A DNA stretch of 64,000 nt from Perspicuibacillus lycopersici (GTDB taxonomy: Bacteria > Bacillota > Bacilli > Bacillales > Caldibacillaceae): the NCBI RefSeq assembly GCF_025660475.1, contig NZ_JAOUSF010000002.1:496001-560000 (forward strand), in the 5' to 3' direction. Positions 59,301-64,000 of the stretch are shown piece by piece (the stretch's first letter is position 1; each line of letters opens with the position of its first letter). Below the pieces are notes generated by a model that did not search any database, had not been told where the DNA came from, and saw only the letters and a program-made list of their open reading frames with translations. The position numbers and the translations under genes are program-made.

Positions 59301-59534
59301 GATGACCTCCCGTTTTCATTACAATTTTTACGATTTGTAAATAAATTTTTACTTTTAATTAAATTTTTATTTATATTAATTTATTATAATATTAAATTAA
59401 CTAAATTTATAGGTCTATTCTCTCAATATTTATATGATTTTAAATTATTTTCAAGAAATTGTTGGAAATGGCAAAATTGTGGATGTATGAAAACGGTTAT
59501 GTTGATATTTAGGCGAGCGTTCCTTTTTTCTATT

Positions 59535-59569
59535 AAAAAAGCACCTAGCTTATACGCTAGATGCTTCTT
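59535..59569 (-). terminator. Terminator of galU paralogue 3
   Basis: AAGCACCTAGC / GCTAGATGCTT stem with a six-base loop and minus-strand T6, directly after the stop at 59575. Confidence 0.88.
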
Positions 59570-59574
59570 CCTTC

Positions 59575-60459
59575 TTACAATTTAATTTTTTCTGCATCAA
59601 TTAATTCTTTAATAAAATCATTTACTTGCAGTTTTAGTTCTTCATCTTGTAATGCAAATTCAATCGTTGTTTTAATGAAGCCGATTTTTTCACCGACGTC
59701 AAAACGTTTTCCTTCAAAATCATATGCAAATACTCGTTGGATTTGATTTAATTGTTGAATTGCATCCGTTAATTGGATTTCTCCACCAGCACCAACCATT
59801 TGTTTATCTAAGAAACTGAAGATTTCTGGTGTTAAAATATACCGACCTAAAATTGCTAAATTCGACGGTGCCGTACCTGGCTCCGGTTTTTCTACAAAGT
59901 TTTTCACTTGATATAAGCGACCATCTTTTGATAATGGGTCAATAATTCCATAACGATGGGTTTCATTTTCTGGTACTTGCTGCACCCCGATGACAGATGC
60001 ATATGTTTTATTGTATTGATCAATTAATTGTTTTAAGCATGGAACTTCATTTTGAACGATATCATCACCCAGTAGAACTGCGAATGGCTCATCTCCGATA
60101 AATTGGCGTGCACACCAAATTGCATGACCTAATCCTTTTGGTTCTTTTTGACGAATATAGTGGATATTTCCTAGCGTAGAAGAATAGCGTACTTTTTCTA
60201 ATAGCTCAATTTTTCCTTTTTCTTCAAGATTTTGTTCAAGACTTGGTGCATTATCAAAATGGTCTTCAATGGCACGTTTTGTTTTACCGGTTACGATAAT
60301 AATATCTTCAATCCCGGCTGCTACTGCTTCTTCTACAATATATTGAATGGTAGGTTTATCAACAATTGGGAGCATTTCCTTTGGCATAGCTTTCGTTGCT
60401 GGTAAAAATCTCGTTCCCAATCCTGCTGCAGGTATAATTGCTTTTCTTACTTTTTTCAC
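59575..60459 (-). CDS. galU: UTP-glucose-1-phosphate uridylyltransferase (GalU), paralogue 3
   Basis: 294 residues with all GalU motifs ([80 protein letters not shown]). It makes UDP-glucose. By eye it is closer to paralogue 1 than to paralogue 2 in the middle region. The ATG follows GGGAGG. It sits 85 bp after tagH, so it may be part of the same transcript, and has its own terminator. It probably supplies UDP-glucose for teichoic acid glucosylation or glycolipid anchors. Confidence 0.93.
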   Translation of the reverse strand: MKKVRKAIIPAAGLGTRFLPATKAMPKEMLPIVDKPTIQYIVEEAVAAGIEDIIIVTGKTKRAIEDHFDNAPSLEQNLEEKGKIELLEKVRYSSTLGNIHYIRQKEPKGLGHAIWCARQFIGDEPFAVLLGDDIVQNEVPCLKQLIDQYNKTYASVIGVQQVPENETHRYGIIDPLSKDGRLYQVKNFVEKPEPGTAPSNLAILGRYILTPEIFSFLDKQMVGAGGEIQLTDAIQQLNQIQRVFAYDFEGKRFDVGEKIGFIKTTIEFALQDEELKLQVNDFIKELIDAEKIKL

Positions 60460-60544
60460 TTTATGTTCCTCCCACGTTATGAATCATCTTCTAATAGAAT
60501 ATACATAATCGAGACGGTTTGTACTTTCGCTCGCGAAATTCATT

Positions 60545-61357
60545 CTATAGATTTGTCATGCTTCCTAACACATCTTTTTGCCGTTCATATGCTGCCTGTC
60601 TGTAGAGTTCTCGCTCTTTATTTGTCTTTTTCTGCCAGTCCTTAATGAATGTCTCATATTTCGGTAGTATTTCTTCGGTCGGACCGAAATCACGTACCAT
60701 ACCGAACTCTAGCCATAATACTTTATCGCAAAACTGTTTCACTTGACCGAGAGAGTGAGAGACAAAAATCATTGTCTTCCCCTTTGCTTTAAATTCTTTC
60801 ATTTTTGCTAAGCTTTTCTCAGCAAAGGCTTTGTCCCCAACAGATAGCGCTTCGTCAATAATTAATATTTCTGGATTAACGGTTACGCTAATGGCAAAAC
60901 CTAGTCGTGATTTCATCCCACTGGAATAAGATTTCACCGGCTGATCAATAAATTTACCAAGCTCAGAAAACTCAATGATACTTGGCTCCATTTCTTTAAT
61001 CTGCTTCTTTGTAAATCCAAGCATTAAACATTTCAGCTCAATATTTTCTCTTCCAGTTAATTGGTTTTTCAGACCTGCTGAAACTGCAATTAAGGAAGCT
61101 TCCCCATTAATTTCTACCGTTCCAGTCGTTTGGGGAACAATACCTGCGATAATGTTTGAAAATGTTGATTTACCTGAGCCATTAATCCCAAGAAAACCAA
61201 TGACATCTCCTTTTTCCGCTTCAAAATTTACATCTGCCAGGGCATAAAAATCTTCCCCATAGCTTCTTGGGGTGATTAAGTCTAGAAGACGTTCTTTTGT
61301 ATTACCATAGAGCTTATACTTTTTTGTAATATGTTTTGCAACGATTGCCTTTTCCAC
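60545..61357 (-). CDS. tagH: Teichoic acid export ABC transporter ATP-binding protein TagH
   Basis: 270 residues. Walker A GINGSGKST (about residue 58), ABC signature YSSGMKSRLGFA, Walker B ILIIDEALSVGD, and the TagH-specific VSHSLGQVKQFCD and WLEFGMVRDFG. TagH with membrane subunit TagG exports wall teichoic acid; tagG is not in this window and may lie beyond it. The SH3-like C-terminal extension seen in B. subtilis TagH is absent; the protein stops about 20 residues after the ABC domain. I chose GTG at 61357 because GGTGG lies just upstream; the frame extends 16 more codons. Confidence 0.9.
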   Translation of the reverse strand: MEKAIVAKHITKKYKLYGNTKERLLDLITPRSYGEDFYALADVNFEAEKGDVIGFLGINGSGKSTFSNIIAGIVPQTTGTVEINGEASLIAVSAGLKNQLTGRENIELKCLMLGFTKKQIKEMEPSIIEFSELGKFIDQPVKSYSSGMKSRLGFAISVTVNPEILIIDEALSVGDKAFAEKSLAKMKEFKAKGKTMIFVSHSLGQVKQFCDKVLWLEFGMVRDFGPTEEILPKYETFIKDWQKKTNKERELYRQAAYERQKDVLGSMTNL

Positions 61358-61448
61358 ATTTCCACCTGCCCCGAACCTACTCTGTATAATAACTAATTTT
61401 AGCATATTTAATATCTTTCATTCTTACTAAGAAGAAATAAGCAAAACA

Positions 61449-61495
61449 AGGCTTTCAATGAGTCCCTACGTTTTTTCGGGCACTCATCCAAAGCT
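61449..61495 (-). terminator. Terminator containing a solitary array-like unit
   Basis: GGCTTT...ATGAGTGCCC pairs with GGGACTCAT...AAAGCC on the minus strand (loop GAAAAAACGTA), after the gene ending at 61545. The plus strand reads TTTTTTCGGGCACTCATCC, one base different from the main unit of array A7. Confidence 0.75.
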
Positions 61496-61544
61496 TGTTT
61501 GTACAACATGCCTTTTGGGCTAACTTAGCAAGCAAGTGACTTAT

Positions 61545-64000
61545 TTATCTACCTTCTAATACCCGTAAGAAAGAGTCCATTGCTTCCTTATTATAGTTTA
61601 CATAGTCAAATTTAGCAGGCTGGAATTCTTCAAAGTTTTCCGCTACATACGTCAATCCTTTTTCTAAACCATCCACGCTATCTTCCACTAGTAATCCGTA
61701 TTTTCCATCTTCCAATACGGTACGATTAGCTACAATATCTGTTGCCATAATTTTCATTCCAAGTGTCATCGTTTCTAATAGCACCATCGGTTGGCCTTCA
61801 TAATGGGAGGATAGTACAAAGCAATCACATTTCTTCAAGAATGGGAATGGATTGTCCAGTTGGCCCATTAAAAAGACAGAATCGGCTATGTTTAACTTCT
61901 TAATTAATCTTTCCAAATCATCCTTTAGCGGACCTTTCCCAAGAATATATAGTCTTGAATTTGGATGCTGTTCATGGAATTTGCCAAAGGCCTCAATTAA
62001 ATTTCCTTGCGCCTTTTCTGGCGATAATCTCCCCATGTTCACAAAGTTTAAGTAGCCTTCCGAAGGATATGGCACAAATCGTCCATCTATATATGCACCA
62101 AGTAGCTCTTGTACTTCAAGTGCCGCACCATCTATCCAACCAAGCTCCTTGCCATCTAATTCGATAAGGCAATAAGTCGTTTCTGTTGTTTCTGCTTCTT
62201 TTTTAATTACAACTTGTTTCCCTTGTAAATCGGAAAGATCTTCCTCGATTAATTGGGCATCCTCTTGTAATTCTGGTTTTGTCCATAAGGATATACCTAC
62301 GGTTTCGACGATAATAGCCAATTTGCTTACTTCTTTTTCTTTCACTAGCACCGGACCGTCGACAAAGTCAAATGCACTCGTTTCTAAATATCCGCTTATT
62401 TTCCCTGCAATTGAAAAATGATAATATGTCCCTTTTGCGGTTTTACTAATTCGTTTTAGCTCTGCAAGCTCATCCTTATATTCCATTGCATCTGCTTTTT
62501 TCTTCGATTTATAACTTGGATATGCCTTCGTCCAAATTACTTTATTTCCAGGATTCGTAATGGTTGCAAAAGTTTTTTCTTCAAAGAATGTTTCTTCTAA
62601 TATACGGTTTGGCAGACTTTCCACTAGTTCATGATATTTTGTATAGTTTTGCGAAAGCATCTTGTCACGTTTCGCTTGTTCCATTTCTGGTAAGAACTGT
62701 AGTGCTCGTTTATCAATCCAGCCTAATATCGTTTCACCAATAGAAACACGACAGTATGTCCCGTGAATGGTTTCTGTTTCTTTATCCACCGTAAATAAAA
62801 TTCCTTTATAATCGTCTAATCCAGACACACGTTTGCTTCCTGGGAGATTATACGGTTCTGTACGAATAGAGTGACCCTTCGTTTTTTCGATTTTCGCGAT
62901 GCGATCCACTGTTACTTCACTCAATGGCTGGTCATCGGTTAATTCGATTGCATTGTTATTTATCCAACCGATGCTTTGATTTTTATAGCTGAATTTATAA
63001 AGCGTTTCTTCTCCTACTTTTGCTTCTCTTATAATTAACACGACTGCATTTTCATAGGATTTATCCAATTGGAATGTTGATGCATTAATATTCCCTGGAA
63101 TGGTGTTCCAAACAGGAAAATCCGTTACATTACGTAAAATACCATGGGATTTTAATGAAGTTGTCTCCACTTTATTTTCCGTATGTCCAATTGCCTCTTG
63201 ATCATTTTGCGATGTACCTAAAATTTTATCAGGGTTAATCGTGTTTAACACATAATCAAATTTATCTGCATCTGCATATTCGATTAAATTCTTTTTGTTT
63301 AACTCCATCGTACCTACTGAAACGCTCACTAGCTTATCAAAGCGATGATAAACCGAGAATAACCCACGCAAATTAATACGGTGTGGTCGTTTACCTTTCA
63401 CTTTCCGTTCACTATCGGAAAGCAGGTCATTATGCATAAAGCAAATCTTCCGCTTCGCATCAAGGGCTAATAAATATTTCGCCCAGAAGAGACTGTATCC
63501 ACTAAAATCAATCGTATAGTCAAAATGAGTGTTGCCAAATAAGCGACGACTTTCACGTTTATATGCTTTTTCTGGATAGAATTTTTTCCCTAAATAGCCA
63601 CGTTCCCCACGGTTATGCACAAATTTATCTTTATAAACTTCAAATAATCGGTATGCAGGGATACCTGGTTTAAATAAGAAGCGTACATTTTTGTTTACAC
63701 GATCAAGATTTTTCAAAACCTCTTGTGTGTTCGATGATTGTGTAAAGCACGTAACATCAAAACGTTCAAAGTCAATATTGTTCATTAAATTAATAAAGGA
63801 GGAGGTTATCCCATTATCGCGCATACCACCTGGATAAATGATAATTTTTTCTTTATCGTTATAAACTGATATTTCATTTAATTGGTTGCCATTTCTTAAA
63901 ATTAACGTATCCGTTATTCTTGCGGTAACTTTCCCATCTTCGTAGTTAACAAACTGGTTTTGCATATTTTCGTAATTTGCCCGACAGTCATTTTGCACTT
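61545..64000 (-). CDS. Large envelope-polymer transferase: TagF-like end, GT4 fold with four inserted GW/SH3-like modules; 5' end outside window
   Basis: At least 817 residues; the frame is open at the window edge. The first 35 residues (NYENMQNQFVNYEDGKV...) look like the C-terminal end of a CDP-glycerol glycerophosphotransferase, so the full protein is probably a TagF-like/GT4 fusion. A GT4 N-terminal Rossmann domain starts at IIIYPGGMRDNGITSSFIN and runs to about residue 265. Then four repeats of about 85 residues each end in IGWINNNAI, LGWIDKRAL, SGYLETSAF and LGWIDGAAL, like GW/SH3b cell-wall binding modules. The C-terminal GT4 half follows from about 640 (FVNMGRLSPEKAQGNLIEAF, SSHYEGQPMVLLETM). 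It belongs to the teichoic acid cluster; acceptor unknown. Confidence 0.85.
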   Translation of the reverse strand, partial: VQNDCRANYENMQNQFVNYEDGKVTARITDTLILRNGNQLNEISVYNDKEKIIIYPGGMRDNGITSSFINLMNNIDFERFDVTCFTQSSNTQEVLKNLDRVNKNVRFLFKPGIPAYRLFEVYKDKFVHNRGERGYLGKKFYPEKAYKRESRRLFGNTHFDYTIDFSGYSLFWAKYLLALDAKRKICFMHNDLLSDSERKVKGKRPHRINLRGLFSVYHRFDKLVSVSVGTMELNKKNLIEYADADKFDYVLNTINPDKILGTSQNDQEAIGHTENKVETTSLKSHGILRNVTDFPVWNTIPGNINASTFQLDKSYENAVVLIIREAKVGEETLYKFSYKNQSIGWINNNAIELTDDQPLSEVTVDRIAKIEKTKGHSIRTEPYNLPGSKRVSGLDDYKGILFTVDKETETIHGTYCRVSIGETILGWIDKRALQFLPEMEQAKRDKMLSQNYTKYHELVESLPNRILEETFFEEKTFATITNPGNKVIWTKAYPSYKSKKKADAMEYKDELAELKRISKTAKGTYYHFSIAGKISGYLETSAFDFVDGPVLVKEKEVSKLAIIVETVGISLWTKPELQEDAQLIEEDLSDLQGKQVVIKKEAETTETTYCLIELDGKELGWIDGAALEVQELLGAYIDGRFVPYPSEGYLNFVNMGRLSPEKAQGNLIEAFGKFHEQHPNSRLYILGKGPLKDDLERLIKKLNIADSVFLMGQLDNPFPFLKKCDCFVLSSHYEGQPMVLLETMTLGMKIMATDIVANRTVLEDGKYGLLVEDSVDGLEKGLTYVAENFEEFQPAKFDYVNYNKEAMDSFLRVLEGR

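Overview
The window looks like a chromosomal segment of a low-to-moderate GC, endospore-forming member of the Bacillales (Bacillaceae or Caryophanaceae/Planococcaceae type). The support is AGGAGG-type ribosome binding sites, a CsgA-like sporulation protein, CsaB with DUF5693, a YkkC/YkkD pair under a guanidine-I riboswitch, a KimA potassium importer under a c-di-AMP riboswitch, an LXG/YwqH/YwqI type VII secretion cargo module, and teichoic acid genes (TagA, TagB/TagF-like, TagH). The genus cannot be fixed from the sequence alone. No rRNA, tRNA, insertion sequence, prophage or CRISPR locus was seen.

Layout. 1-4410 (minus strand) is the start of a capsule/exopolysaccharide operon: chain-length regulator, tyrosine kinase, PHP phosphatase, a structured leader that may be an EAR antitermination RNA, GalU and an initiating sugar transferase cut by the window edge. 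4975-13555 holds cell-envelope genes: SGNH hydrolase, UDP-GlcNAc 2-epimerase, GT2 glycosyltransferase, LCP ligase, TagA and a MurJ/Wzx-type flippase. 13.6-31 kb is a mosaic of short, mostly monocistronic housekeeping and accessory genes: GNATs, AIM24, a rhomboid-like protein without catalytic residues, guanidinium exporter, MFS transporter behind a T-box, serine hydrolase, a PAS-GGDEF-EAL-PilZ protein behind a c-di-GMP riboswitch, CsgA and NERD. 32.1-35.4 kb is an LXG toxin module with a candidate membrane immunity protein. 36-50 kb is again a mosaic (FosX, ECF sigma factor, KimA, methyltransferase, secreted YkuD-like protein, DoxX, HAD nucleotidase, ferritin-like, PAP2). 50.5-53.5 kb carries DUF5693 and CsaB. 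53.9-64 kb (minus) is a teichoic-acid-like polymer cluster: two more GalU paralogues, two CDP-glycerol glycerophosphotransferases, a TarI/SDR pair probably making CDP-ribitol, TagH, and a very large transferase with four GW/SH3-like modules inserted in a GT4 fold.

The most unusual content is a family of twelve intergenic tandem-repeat arrays (A1-A12, between about 10.5 and 53.9 kb, roughly 10 percent of the window). All are built on a 21-bp (or paired 42-bp) period around the core TTTCGGGAA. Linker sequences are homogeneous within an array but differ between arrays, and all twelve arrays point the same way on the plus strand whatever the orientation of the neighbouring genes. They do not match any element class I can name and are the best candidate here for an undescribed system. 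Because 21 is a multiple of three they also create long spurious open frames on both strands.

Regulation visible in the sequence: one candidate EAR element, one guanidine-I riboswitch, one T-box, one c-di-GMP-I riboswitch, one c-di-AMP riboswitch, several intrinsic terminators and a few vegetative-type promoters. All claims rest on reading the sequence and recalled family knowledge; no database search or folding program was run.
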